From NCBI GenBank assembly GCA_900045905.1, contig FCNS01000037.1, positions 186,001 to 250,000 on the forward strand: 64,000 nt of DNA, read 5' to 3'. How positions within the stretch are numbered: position 1 is the first letter of the stretch; every line of letters starts with the position of its first letter. This DNA is from Clostridiales bacterium CHKCI001. Its GTDB lineage: Bacteria; Bacillota; Clostridia; Lachnospirales; Lachnospiraceae. A program made the translations under genes and the position numbers. Below, in pieces: positions 9,218-18,236 of the stretch. Below the pieces are notes generated by a model, which was given only the letters and a program-made list of their open reading frames with translations, made no database searches and was not told the DNA's origin.

Positions 9218-10480
9218 TTATTTTAAAAATTCTTTTTTATAAAACTCTTCAAACTCCGTATAACCATCTGCCATTAACTGTTCTTTCTGGAATTTCTTAT
9301 TTTTATTCATCTGTGTTACGAGTACTTGCTCTCCGTTCGCACGCTCTTGCATCGCTTTTGCAAGTGCCTGTCCCATACGTTCTGCACTGACCCCTTTTTC
9401 AATTAAATATGCTTTTTTCTTCTTACTTCCTGGTACTTCAAATCCATTTTCCAGAAGAATCGTAACAATTCGCTCAAATCCAATTGAAAATCCACACGCA
9501 GGAGTCTGCATATTTGTAAACTTTCCAACCATTTCGTCATAACGGCCACCACCAGCAACAGAACCTGGAAACCCTTCCATTTCAATCTCGAAAATCGTAC
9601 CTGTATAGTAAGACATACCACGTACAAGTGTTGGATCAAAGGTCAGATGAAAACTAGACTCTGTTGTCTGCTCCACGGTTGAGACAATTTGCTGCAAATT
9701 ATTGGCTGCATTCCCTTCCATTACATCTTTCAGCTTTTCTCCAATATATGCAATTCCGTTTTCTTCCTTTTTCAGTTCTTCAAACATTTCTAAGTAAGTT
9801 TGAATGCTACTTTCTTCAAAACCAGCCTTCTTTAATTCTTCTGCAACACCATCCAATCCAATTTTATCCATCTTATCTAAAATAATAAATACTTCATCAA
9901 ACTGAGCTTCTGGAAAACCAGAATAGTTTGCCATTGCTTTTAAAATACGGCGATCATTGATTCGAACATTAAATCCAGAAAATCCTAACTTACCAAGTAA
10001 CGTTGTCGTTGCTAAGATCAATTCAATCTCTGCCAAATTTGTTGGATCTCCCAAAATATCAATATCACATTGATAAAACTGACGAAAACGTCCTTTTTGA
10101 GGACGATCGGCTCTCCAAACTGGTCCAATCTGAAGTGCTTTGAATGGCTTTGGCAAATTAGCTGCATTGTTGGAATAAAAACGAGAAAGCGGCACGGTTA
10201 AGTCATAACGCAGTCCACTATCTGTTAAATCATTTTCACAGGTTGCATTTTCCAAATTCAGCTTCTCACCACGCTTCATAATTTTAAAGATTAGCTTTTC
10301 ATTTTCTCCGCCTTGTTTACTACTCAGATTAGCAATATTTTCTACACACGGAGTTTCAATTGGTGTAAAACCAAACCCTTTATACGTCTCTTTAATTAAC
10401 CCAATCACATAATCTCGAATCTGCATTTCCGCAGGTAAAATATCTTTCATACCAGTAACTGGTCGTTTTGATAATGCCAT
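9218..10480 (-). CDS. hisS: Histidine--tRNA ligase
   Basis: The 420-residue class II synthetase starts with the typical KRPVTGMKDILPAEM. It shows motif 2 (GPVWRADRPQKGRFRQFYQC), the histidine A motif (LVRGMSYYTGTIFE) and motif 3 (ACGFSIGFERIV), then the C-terminal anticodon-binding domain. GAGGAG precedes the start. The 109-base gap to hemZ contains a shortened copy of the dispersed repeat but no T-box leader. Confidence 0.96.
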   Translation of the reverse strand: MALSKRPVTGMKDILPAEMQIRDYVIGLIKETYKGFGFTPIETPCVENIANLSSKQGGENEKLIFKIMKRGEKLNLENATCENDLTDSGLRYDLTVPLSRFYSNNAANLPKPFKALQIGPVWRADRPQKGRFRQFYQCDIDILGDPTNLAEIELILATTTLLGKLGFSGFNVRINDRRILKAMANYSGFPEAQFDEVFIILDKMDKIGLDGVAEELKKAGFEESSIQTYLEMFEELKKEENGIAYIGEKLKDVMEGNAANNLQQIVSTVEQTTESSFHLTFDPTLVRGMSYYTGTIFEIEMEGFPGSVAGGGRYDEMVGKFTNMQTPACGFSIGFERIVTILLENGFEVPGSKKKKAYLIEKGVSAERMGQALAKAMQERANGEQVLVTQMNKNKKFQKEQLMADGYTEFEEFYKKEFLK

Positions 10481-10501
10481 TTTTCTAACTCCTCATTTTT
10501 T

Positions 10502-10537
10502 ATTATCATAATATGCAAAAGAAAGATTTCTTTTGTT
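10502..10537 (-). repeat. Dispersed palindromic repeat, core-deleted copy j
   Basis: Read on the minus strand this is AACAAAAGAAA directly joined to TCTTTCTTTTGCATAT and TATGATAA, which is the repeat family lacking its CCTCCACTGGAG centre. It lies between hemZ and hisS. Confidence 0.5.
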
Positions 10538-10589
10538 TTGCATCTCTTTTTTATTTTAAACATAGTTGTGAATTTTGCAAGTAGTTTTA

Positions 10590-12059
10590 CTACGAAAACA
10601 GCTTTTGTTTCCGTGCAATCATTTCCTCTGTTTTTTGAATATAGGTGGCCACATCTTTTACATTCTCAGCACGTTCAATTCGATTACCAAATACTGCCTT
10701 CGTTGTGGCTCCTGCTCCAGCCCCTGCAATTGTTTGAAGCTCTTCCATAATTAAAATATTATAGATTCCCTCTTTGCCAGGTATTGCGTAACCAACATTT
10801 TCCATATTTCCAGTCATATTTTTTTGACGATATAAATAATATGGTTCCATTCCCATTTCTTTCGCATAAGAAGCTGTCATCTCCACAATTGCTTCTGAAT
10901 TAATGCTTTTTTTATCGGCAAAACTTTCTTTTTGTGTATTTAAGCGAGCTGCCCGTTTAATTGCAAGCGAATGCACGGTTAAATTATCAGGTGCAAGCTC
11001 TTTCAACTGCTCCAATGTACTGCGAACATCTTTTTCTGTCTCATCTGGAAGTCCTAAGATCATATCCATATTTATATTTGTAAATCCGACTTCTCTTGCC
11101 AAATGATAGGCTTGTTTTACCTGATCCACTGTATGGCGGCGTCCAATTAATGCTAATGTCTCCTCTTTCATTGTTTGAGGATTGATGGAAATACGAGTTA
11201 CCGCATGTTGTTTTAACGTTTCTAATTTTTGTCTTGTAATACTGTCTGGTCGTCCAGCTTCTACACAAAATTCCACACAATTGCTTAAATCAAACGTTGT
11301 TTCCACTTTTGTAAGAATCCGATCCAACTGATAAGGTTCCAATGTTGTTGGAGTTCCTCCTCCAAAATAAACGGTATGAAGCGGACGATCCTGAAATTGC
11401 TGTGCAATATAATCCAATTCCAATTCCACATGATCCAAATATTCATCCACCTGTGTCTGCCATTTATTAATTGGATAAGAGGTAAAGGAACAATATGCAC
11501 AAGTAGTCGGGCAAAATGGAATTCCTATATAAAGACTATATCCATTTTTATAATCAAACTGCTCCAAAATAGTTCGTTCCTTTTTCGCAATTTGAATACT
11601 CAGCTTTGTCTTTTCTTCTCCGCAAAGCATTATATTTCTCATATAATCCCAAATTTCTTGTTCGGTCTTTCCCTCACTCAGCATCGTCATTGCTATCTTT
11701 GTAGGACGAATTCCCGTCAACGTTCCCCATGGAAGCTCTCTCTTTGTTTCCTCTACACAGATATAATATAATAACGTTTTTGTGTCAATTTTTCCTTGTT
11801 TTTTATCAGAAAAATCAACTCCTGTCTGTTTCTTAATTACCATATGCTCTGTTTCCAATATCATTGTCACATTGGACGCCTCTCTATCGTATAGCACCGT
11901 TAACCTTATTTGTACTCCCTCTCTTTCCTGACGCACAATAGCCCTTCCAGGATAAAAAGCCATCAAGAGTGCCCGCAAATCATTTTCATATAACTCTTCA
12001 TTCAAATTTAGTAAAATCATAACAATAGAAATGCTGCAAAATGATTGTTCTATTTTCAT
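10590..12059 (-). CDS. hemZ: Radical SAM coproporphyrinogen III oxidase-like protein HemZ
   Basis: The 489-residue protein has a HemZ-type N-terminal domain (LTGIRPTKIAMTML near residue 114) and a radical SAM core with Cys183, Cys187 and Cys190 in CPTTCAYC. YFGGGTPTTL and the VEAGRPDSIT and INPQT motifs follow. HemZ proteins are oxygen-independent coproporphyrinogen dehydrogenase homologues, but many anaerobes carry one without a complete haem pathway, so the substrate remains open. A stop codon directly precedes the ATG and the nearest GGAGG is distant, so translation may depend on coupling or on the internal Met14. It lies 49 bases behind the hydrolase gene. Confidence 0.88.
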   Translation of the reverse strand: MKIEQSFCSISIVMILLNLNEELYENDLRALLMAFYPGRAIVRQEREGVQIRLTVLYDREASNVTMILETEHMVIKKQTGVDFSDKKQGKIDTKTLLYYICVEETKRELPWGTLTGIRPTKIAMTMLSEGKTEQEIWDYMRNIMLCGEEKTKLSIQIAKKERTILEQFDYKNGYSLYIGIPFCPTTCAYCSFTSYPINKWQTQVDEYLDHVELELDYIAQQFQDRPLHTVYFGGGTPTTLEPYQLDRILTKVETTFDLSNCVEFCVEAGRPDSITRQKLETLKQHAVTRISINPQTMKEETLALIGRRHTVDQVKQAYHLAREVGFTNINMDMILGLPDETEKDVRSTLEQLKELAPDNLTVHSLAIKRAARLNTQKESFADKKSINSEAIVEMTASYAKEMGMEPYYLYRQKNMTGNMENVGYAIPGKEGIYNILIMEELQTIAGAGAGATTKAVFGNRIERAENVKDVATYIQKTEEMIARKQKLFS

Positions 12060-12108
12060 TCATCTTGCAGCAAAAATCCTCCATTCAAATTTTTCAATCC
12101 CCATTATT

Positions 12109-12747
12109 TTAGAATCTTCCTCCTAATGGGTTATAACGCTTTTCATATCCGATCGTAGTAGATGATTCATGACCTGGATATACTTCAGTAGAATCTGGAA
12201 GTTGAAATAACTTCTCACGAATGGAACGTGCCAACACTGACATACTTCCTGTTGGAAAATCAGTTCTTCCAAAAGAACCACAGAACAACGTATCTCCGCT
12301 AAGTAAAACCTCTTCTTCTGGAATATAAAAGCACACACCTCCTACCGTATGTCCAGGCGTTTCGATTACTGTAATATGGAAGTCACAGATGTCCAGTTTA
12401 TCTTCTTCTTTTACCAAAATATCAGGTTTGATACAGACAGGTCTTGCCCACATAGCAGAAAGATTTGCTCTTGCATCAGCCAGAAGTGAGACTTCTTTTT
12501 CTGCTGCATAAATTGGAATATGAAATTCTTCTTTTACTTTCTCTGCTGCCATCATGTGATCAAAATGCCCATGTGTAAGCAAAATAGCCTTTGGAATTAC
12601 CTCTAACATACGACAGCGCATAATAATATCATTTGCTTGATCTCCAGGATCTACAATCATTGCTTCTTTCGTATTCTTATTATATACAATATAGCAATTT
12701 GTCTGACATATTCCAACTACAAGTTGATTTATCTTCATATTTTTCAT
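12109..12747 (-). CDS. Metallo-beta-lactamase-fold hydrolase (glyoxalase II-like, YqgX type)
   Basis: The 212-residue protein has the metal-binding motif THGHFDH with His59, His61, Asp63 and His64. VIETPGHTVGG, LLSGDTLFCGSFGRTDFP and VYPGHES supply the remaining metal ligands. This is the hydroxyacylglutathione hydrolase-like branch of the fold; Firmicutes generally lack glutathione, so a thioester of another thiol is more likely. It sits between rel and hemZ in a conserved Firmicutes gene series. Confidence 0.88.
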   Translation of the reverse strand: MKNMKINQLVVGICQTNCYIVYNKNTKEAMIVDPGDQANDIIMRCRMLEVIPKAILLTHGHFDHMMAAEKVKEEFHIPIYAAEKEVSLLADARANLSAMWARPVCIKPDILVKEEDKLDICDFHITVIETPGHTVGGVCFYIPEEEVLLSGDTLFCGSFGRTDFPTGSMSVLARSIREKLFQLPDSTEVYPGHESSTTIGYEKRYNPLGGRF

Positions 12748-12789
12748 TAATTTTAGCTCACCTCACAATACTACATAAAACCATATCAC

Positions 12790-15111
12790 TTATCCCACAT
12801 TTCGTTTTACATCTAACACACCTTCTAATGCCTGTAGCATATTCGTAATTCGCTGCAATTCCTGCATTCCAGTTACTTTAAACCCAACTGTAATGGTAGC
12901 CGTACCCTGTTTTCCAGATGTTGTATTAACATTTTCCAGATTAATTCCCTTATCAGAAAATAATGCAGTAATATGACTTAACATACCCACTCTATTATAA
13001 CAGTAGATCTGTAATTCCACAGTAAACTTGGTATCCACATTCTGAAGAACGCTTCGATCCCATTCTGCTTCTTTTAATCGCACTTTTTCTGAGTCTGGCA
13101 AAGTAATAATATTCGTACAGTCCGTACGATGAACCGTTACTCCACGTCCTCTTGTAATATAGCCCACAATCTCATCTCCTGGAACTGGAGAACAACACTT
13201 TGGAAAACGACATGGCATATTTCCCATACCTTCAATCCAAACGGGACTCTGCTTTTCTTTCTGCTTTCCTTTTTCTTTTTCCGCTGCCTGAAGTTTTGCA
13301 TTATTTTCTTTTACTGCATTCAGAATATCTTGATCGGTTACAGTCTTTTTGATCGTCTTTGTGTATTCTTCCTGCATCTTATTAACAATCTGACCTTCTT
13401 TTAATCCGCCATGCCCAATTGCTGCCATCATAGAATCCCAATCTTTAAATCCATACTTATCCAAAGCTTTCTGCATAAACTCTGGCTTCATAATATTTGT
13501 CATTTGGATTCCTTTTGCCTTACAATAAGCTTGAACTAATTCTTTTCCTCGAACAATATTTTCCTCTTTGCGTTCTGCTTTAAACCACTGATTAATTTTC
13601 GATTTTGCCTGTGAACTCTTTGCAATATTTAACCAGTCACGACTTGGACCTTTTGTATTCTGAGAAGTAATAATCTCCACACGATCCCCTGTCTGTAATT
13701 TATAATCAATTGTTACGAGTTTGCCGTTCACTTTTGCACCAATCATACGATTTCCAACCGCAGAGTGAATACTGTAAGCAAAATCAATCGGTGTAGACCC
13801 CATTGGTAACGTTTTTAAATCTCCTTTTGGTGAAAAACAATAGATATTTTCGGAAAACAAATTTAGGTCATTTTTCAGAACACTTAAAAATTCTTTATTG
13901 TCATCCATATCCTTTTGCCATTCCAAGATCTGACGCAACCAACTGAGCTTTTTCTCTTCTGCCTTTATCGTAGTTTTTCCTGAACCACGCTCTTTATATT
14001 TCCAATGTGCTGCAATACCATATTCTGCCACACGATGCATCTCATAGGTACGAATCTGGATTTCAAATGGCTGACCATTATTTGCAATCAGTGTATTATG
14101 CAAAGAACGATACATGTTTGGTTTTGGCATTGCAATATAATCTTTAAAACGATTTGGCATTGGTTGATACATTTCATGAATAATACCAAGCACGGCATAA
14201 CAATCTCTTATATTTTCTACAATTACTCGAATCGCAAATACATCATAGATTTGATCTAATGTCTTATTTTGATTTACCATTTTTTTGTAGATACTAAAAA
14301 GATGTTTCACTCGTCCACTTAAACTGGCTTCAATATTTTCTTGTTTCAATCGTGTTGAGACTTCTTCAATAATATTTTCAATAAAATGTTCTCTGGTCGG
14401 AGCTGTCAGTTCCAGTTTTTTCTTTAAGTCATGATAAACTTCTGGCTCTAAATACATCAATGATAAGTCATCCAACTCTACCTTTATTTTCGAAATACCA
14501 AGCCGTTCTGCAATCGGAGCAAAAATTTCCATCGTTTCTCTTGCTTTTTCCTTTTGCTTTTCTGGCTTCATGTATTGTAATGTACGCATATTGTGGAGAC
14601 GGTCGGCAAGTTTAATCATAATTACACGAATATCTTTTGCCATTGCTAAAAACATTTTTCGCAGATTTTCCGCCTGTACTTCCACCTTATCTTTATACCA
14701 TTTGATTTGGGTCAGCTTTGTTACACCATCTACAAGCAGTGCAATTTCTTCTCCAAATTCTCGTCTCATATCTTCATTTGTCATTGCAGTATCTTCCACT
14801 ACATCATGTAAAAGTCCTGCAATGATACTTTCTTTATCCAATTCCAACTCAGCTAAAATAATGGCTACACAAATTGGGTGAATAATATAAGGTTCACCAG
14901 ATTTTCTTTTTTGATCTCCGTGGGATTCCTTTGCAACATGATATGCTTTTTCAATCATGGAAATATCATCAGACGGATGATATTTTTTAATTGTCTTTAT
15001 AAGGATTTGATACAGCTGATCTGGATCAGTAAAATCCTCGGGTGCTGTCACAGCTGGTTTTGGTTTATCCTTTTGATTTAATTCCTGTATCATTTCTAAT
15101 GTTTCTGTCAT
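12790..15111 (-). CDS. rel: Bifunctional (p)ppGpp synthetase/hydrolase Rel
   Basis: The 773-residue protein carries the N-terminal HD hydrolase domain (HPICVAIILAELELD, then H102-D103 in LLHDVVEDT) and the synthetase domain (YDVFAIRVIVEN, KPNMYRSLHNTLI, EIQIRTYEMHRVAEYGIAAHW). The TGS domain (YCFSPKGDLKTLPMGSTPIDFAYSI, in part), a zinc-finger-like segment (CRFPKCCSPVPGD) and a C-terminal ACT domain follow. It sets the stringent response by making and degrading alarmones on ribosomes. GGAGG is nine bases before the start. It is the first gene of the block that continues to aspS and is separated from recJ by a terminator; apt, often found here, is absent. Confidence 0.95.
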   Translation of the reverse strand: MTETLEMIQELNQKDKPKPAVTAPEDFTDPDQLYQILIKTIKKYHPSDDISMIEKAYHVAKESHGDQKRKSGEPYIIHPICVAIILAELELDKESIIAGLLHDVVEDTAMTNEDMRREFGEEIALLVDGVTKLTQIKWYKDKVEVQAENLRKMFLAMAKDIRVIMIKLADRLHNMRTLQYMKPEKQKEKARETMEIFAPIAERLGISKIKVELDDLSLMYLEPEVYHDLKKKLELTAPTREHFIENIIEEVSTRLKQENIEASLSGRVKHLFSIYKKMVNQNKTLDQIYDVFAIRVIVENIRDCYAVLGIIHEMYQPMPNRFKDYIAMPKPNMYRSLHNTLIANNGQPFEIQIRTYEMHRVAEYGIAAHWKYKERGSGKTTIKAEEKKLSWLRQILEWQKDMDDNKEFLSVLKNDLNLFSENIYCFSPKGDLKTLPMGSTPIDFAYSIHSAVGNRMIGAKVNGKLVTIDYKLQTGDRVEIITSQNTKGPSRDWLNIAKSSQAKSKINQWFKAERKEENIVRGKELVQAYCKAKGIQMTNIMKPEFMQKALDKYGFKDWDSMMAAIGHGGLKEGQIVNKMQEEYTKTIKKTVTDQDILNAVKENNAKLQAAEKEKGKQKEKQSPVWIEGMGNMPCRFPKCCSPVPGDEIVGYITRGRGVTVHRTDCTNIITLPDSEKVRLKEAEWDRSVLQNVDTKFTVELQIYCYNRVGMLSHITALFSDKGINLENVNTTSGKQGTATITVGFKVTGMQELQRITNMLQALEGVLDVKRNVG

Positions 15112-15158
15112 ATCATACCGCCTCCTTTAAAATTTATCCCAATATCTTTCCTGAACAG

Positions 15159-15190
15159 AAAAGCCAGAGATCATTCCTTTCTGGCTTTTT
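15159..15190 (-). terminator. recJ terminator
   Basis: AAAAGCCAGA and TCTGGCTTTT arms form a compact hairpin with U-rich flanks on both strands, between recJ and rel. Confidence 0.85.
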
Positions 15191-15325
15191 GTATGGCTTT
15201 CATTGTTTTGGTCTATTATAGATAGTTTTTCCAAAAAATGCAATCGTTTTCTTTTCATTTTGTGTTTTTTCTGTTATTTTAAACCAGACGAAAGTTTCTA
15301 TTATCACTGTTTAGTATAGCTGGTT

Positions 15326-17098
15326 TCAACAAATTCTGCAATAGTTTTGTACCACAATCTGTAAGCTTCTTACTCCTCTAAATTCATTGATAGATGGATA
15401 ATAGGTAAACGCCATATCCACTTGGTTCGCAACGCCCTGCATCATTTTTTGTATTTCATCTGCTCCATATTCTCGTTCAATATCGTTTAAAAATTGATGC
15501 ACATCTCCAAAATATAAAGCATCCATTGTCGTTCCATCGGTATCCGCTACGCGCATTTTACAAACATTTTTATTCTTTCCTAAAATTCTGGCACTGAGAA
15601 TACGAAAATGCTGTCTCGCAAACAAAGGTTTTGGATTTCCTTTTCCAAATGGTTCCAAATATTGAAGCTGCTCAATAAATCCTTCACTAATATAGCTTAA
15701 AGGCATTGGCACATCAATCATAACCTTTGGAATAAATGCCTCTTCGTCTAACGTACATTCTTCATTTAGACGCTTTCGGAGCAATTCCAAATTTTCTTTT
15801 TTTAAAGACAAGCCTGCTGCCATTGCATGTCCCCCAAAACGATCCAGCAGGTCTTTACAAGCAACTAATCCTTCAAACATATGATATGTTTCAATTGAAC
15901 GACCAGAACCTTTCATCCCCCTTTCTGCGTCTGTGAATACATAAACAGGACGATAATATTTTTCTCTCAATCTACCTGCAATAATTCCTGCAATACTTTC
16001 ATGACATTCTTTTAAATAGACAAGTAAAATTCGATCATTTCTCCATTCGGATTGCTCAATGATCTGTATCGCATCTTCTACTCCTTTTGCAGTCATATCT
16101 TTTCTTCGATTATTCAACTCCGTTAATTCTAGTGCCATTTGTCTGGCACGATTGAAATCTGTTTCCCTTAATAGATCTACTGCCATCTGAGCTGTTTCCA
16201 ACCGCCCTGCTGCATTAAATGCTGGACCAATAATAAATCCAATATGATATGAGTTAATTTGAGATGGTATAATTTTACTGGCTTCCATAATTGCTAATAA
16301 TCCAATATTATCTGTTCTGCGGAGTCTTCTCAATCCTTCTTTTACAATGATACGATTTTCTCCAACGAGATCCATAACATCTGCCACTGTCGCAATGGCT
16401 GCATATTCTAAAAATTGATACAATTCCTCTGAGGATAATTTTGCATTTTCATATAATACTTGTACCAGTTTATAGGCTACACCAGCGCCACAAAGCCCTT
16501 TAAATGGATAATTACAATCCTTTTGTTTTGGATTTACAATTGCATCCGCATTCGGTAAAACATAGCTGCGTGTTCCCATTTCCTCTTTAAACGGAACTTC
16601 ATGATGATCGGTTACTACAACTATAATTCCAAGCGATTTTGCATAGGCAACTGCCTCCGTCGCAGCAATTCCATTATCACAAGTCACAATCATACGGACC
16701 CCATTCTCAAACGCTTCTTCGATCATACGTTCATTTAATCCATATCCTTCTTTTACACGAGATGGCATATCAACGGTTACAATTCCTCCCAATTTCTTAA
16801 TTGCCTCATATAAAATCATACTTGCAAAGATTCCATCATCATCATAATCACTTGCAACAAGAATCCGAATCTGATTTTTAATTGCTCTTTCTATTAACAA
16901 AGCCGCTTTTTTTATATCTTTCATTTGATATGGAGAAAATAAATCTTCAACACCTCCATATAAATAATTTTCAATTTCTTGTTCTCCTATAATATCTCGA
17001 TTCCGAATAATACGTGCCAATACAGGTGTAATTCCATATTGTTCTGCAATTCTATTAAAATCTGCTTTCTTTGCATAGATTTTCCATTGTTCCTTCAT
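15326..17098 (-). CDS. recJ: Single-stranded-DNA-specific exonuclease RecJ
   Basis: The 590-residue protein belongs to the DHH phosphoesterase superfamily. Motif I is SDYDDDGIFAS around residues 83-93, motif III is VTDHHEVP, and the DHHA1 domain carries GRLREKYYRPVYVFTD and the GGHAMAAG signature, followed by an OB fold. RecJ degrades single-stranded DNA 5' to 3' in recombination and mismatch repair. The length fits the short RecJ form. It precedes rel, as in many Firmicutes, but with its own terminator. Confidence 0.93.
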   Translation of the reverse strand: MKEQWKIYAKKADFNRIAEQYGITPVLARIIRNRDIIGEQEIENYLYGGVEDLFSPYQMKDIKKAALLIERAIKNQIRILVASDYDDDGIFASMILYEAIKKLGGIVTVDMPSRVKEGYGLNERMIEEAFENGVRMIVTCDNGIAATEAVAYAKSLGIIVVVTDHHEVPFKEEMGTRSYVLPNADAIVNPKQKDCNYPFKGLCGAGVAYKLVQVLYENAKLSSEELYQFLEYAAIATVADVMDLVGENRIIVKEGLRRLRRTDNIGLLAIMEASKIIPSQINSYHIGFIIGPAFNAAGRLETAQMAVDLLRETDFNRARQMALELTELNNRRKDMTAKGVEDAIQIIEQSEWRNDRILLVYLKECHESIAGIIAGRLREKYYRPVYVFTDAERGMKGSGRSIETYHMFEGLVACKDLLDRFGGHAMAAGLSLKKENLELLRKRLNEECTLDEEAFIPKVMIDVPMPLSYISEGFIEQLQYLEPFGKGNPKPLFARQHFRILSARILGKNKNVCKMRVADTDGTTMDALYFGDVHQFLNDIEREYGADEIQKMMQGVANQVDMAFTYYPSINEFRGVRSLQIVVQNYCRIC

Positions 17099-17217
17099 AT
17101 ATGTAATTCCTCTTTTACTATAAAAACTTTACGTTCAAATTATAGCAAAAATTATTTTTTATACAACCCTGTCAACCATTTATCTAATAAATTAAAATTC
17201 CTTCTAAAATCTACTTA

Positions 17218-17643
17218 CTATCTTTTTACACTTATTTTTGCTATCTTTTCATCCTTTACTTTTTGCTGTTTTCCATCTATTTTTGCAACTCCCTCTGCAC
17301 AGACTGTCACATTTAAACTGCCTGTTTCCTGCTTTGTTACTACTAGCTTTTCCGACTCTCCTCTCGTAAAAACATAACATTCTCCTGGCTGTAACATAGC
17401 AATTCTTGTGACATAGTTTTGACTCTTTGAGTATAACACAATATTACTAATTGGTACTTGTCCTGCATTTTCAATATAAAACTCAATTTCTATCTCTTTT
17501 CCTTGCTCAATTTCACTTTGTTTTGCTACAATTTTTAACTCTAAATTAGCTTCTTTTCCCTTTGCTTGATTCGTTACTGACACAATAGATAGAATCAAAC
17601 TGACAGTAATTATAAAAATAATCCATTTTTTCTTCATAAACAC
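17218..17643 (-). CDS. Secreted protein with CARDB-like beta domain
   Basis: The 141-residue protein has an N-terminal Lys-rich stretch followed by a hydrophobic helix (WIIFIITVSLILSIVSV), then a polar domain rich in beta strands. LELKIVAKQSEIEQGKEIEI and FYIENAGQVPISNIVLY resemble CARDB or DUF11-type adhesion modules that start with a statement of extracellular balance, but it is too short to name. No lipobox Cys is visible. The GTG at 17643 is six bases behind AGGAGG; ATG at 17637 is the alternative. Function is unknown. Confidence 0.6.
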   Translation of the reverse strand: MFMKKKWIIFIITVSLILSIVSVTNQAKGKEANLELKIVAKQSEIEQGKEIEIEFYIENAGQVPISNIVLYSKSQNYVTRIAMLQPGECYVFTRGESEKLVVTKQETGSLNVTVCAEGVAKIDGKQQKVKDEKIAKISVKR

Positions 17644-17963
17644 ATACTCCCTCCTTTATTCCATCCTATGAAACCATATCAACAATTATTCTTCTTTCTA
17701 TCTTGTAATCGTTTTCATCTTCCCTATTTTTTCGTTTTTTTGTATACTGTATTTTTAGATGTCTCTGTTTTCATATTTTCTCTAAAAAAATTTTTTCTTA
17801 TTTCTTCCCTATGTACAATTCTTTCAACTCATTTTTCAATATGGGAATAGATGGTATCCATTTTTTTTAAATTTAAGCAAAAATCTATAAATAATTATTG
17901 CTTTTCTCCACAAAATATACTATAATAGTACAAAACAAATAGCATAGAAAAGGAGATTTTATT
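17644..17963 (+). promoter_or_regulatory. Intergenic region with ptsHI promoter
   Basis: The 320-base gap is very T-rich. Its only clear feature is a strong promoter for ptsH: TTGCTT (17898-17903), a 17-base spacer and TATAAT (17921-17926), about 30 bases before the AAAAGGAG site. No operator or riboswitch was recognised. Confidence 0.8.
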
Positions 17964-18227
17964 ATGGTATCAAAAACATTAACAGTTAAAAACCCTTCAG
18001 GACTTCATTTAAGACCAGCTGGAGTTCTTGCAAAAGCTGCTGGAAAGTGCGCATCTGACGTTACAATCCTCTATAATGGCAAAACAATTGCTTGTAAGAG
18101 TGTTTTAAATATTATGGCAGCTGGAATCAAGACAGGTTCTGAAATCGTTTTACAATGTGACGGTCCTACAGAGGCAGAAGATCTCGCTACTTTAACTGAA
18201 TTAATTGAAAGCGGATTAGGAGAATAA
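17964..18227 (+). CDS. ptsH: Phosphocarrier protein HPr
   Basis: The 87-residue protein is the PTS phosphate relay between enzyme I and sugar-specific EIIA domains. His15 lies in PSGLHLRPAG, the EI phosphorylation site, and Ser46 in CKSVLNIMAAG is the site used by HPr kinase for catabolite repression in Firmicutes. The presence of both sites marks it as HPr rather than Crh. ptsI follows after 9 bases with its own ribosome binding site. Confidence 0.97.
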   Translation: MVSKTLTVKNPSGLHLRPAGVLAKAAGKCASDVTILYNGKTIACKSVLNIMAAGIKTGSEIVLQCDGPTEAEDLATLTELIESGLGE

Positions 18228-18236
18228 GGAGGTATT

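Noticed and set aside
10481-10589. T-box leader upstream of hisS/aspS
   Set aside because: No specifier loop, no T-box sequence and too little space; only a core-deleted repeat is present.
12790-15111. Plus-strand open frames within rel, purL, typA, pts and other large genes
   Set aside because: They are antisense or shifted-frame shadows of clearly recognised proteins, lacking ribosome binding sites and family similarity.
17964-18227. HPr gene as Crh
   Set aside because: His15 is present and the gene is followed by ptsI, so it is true HPr.
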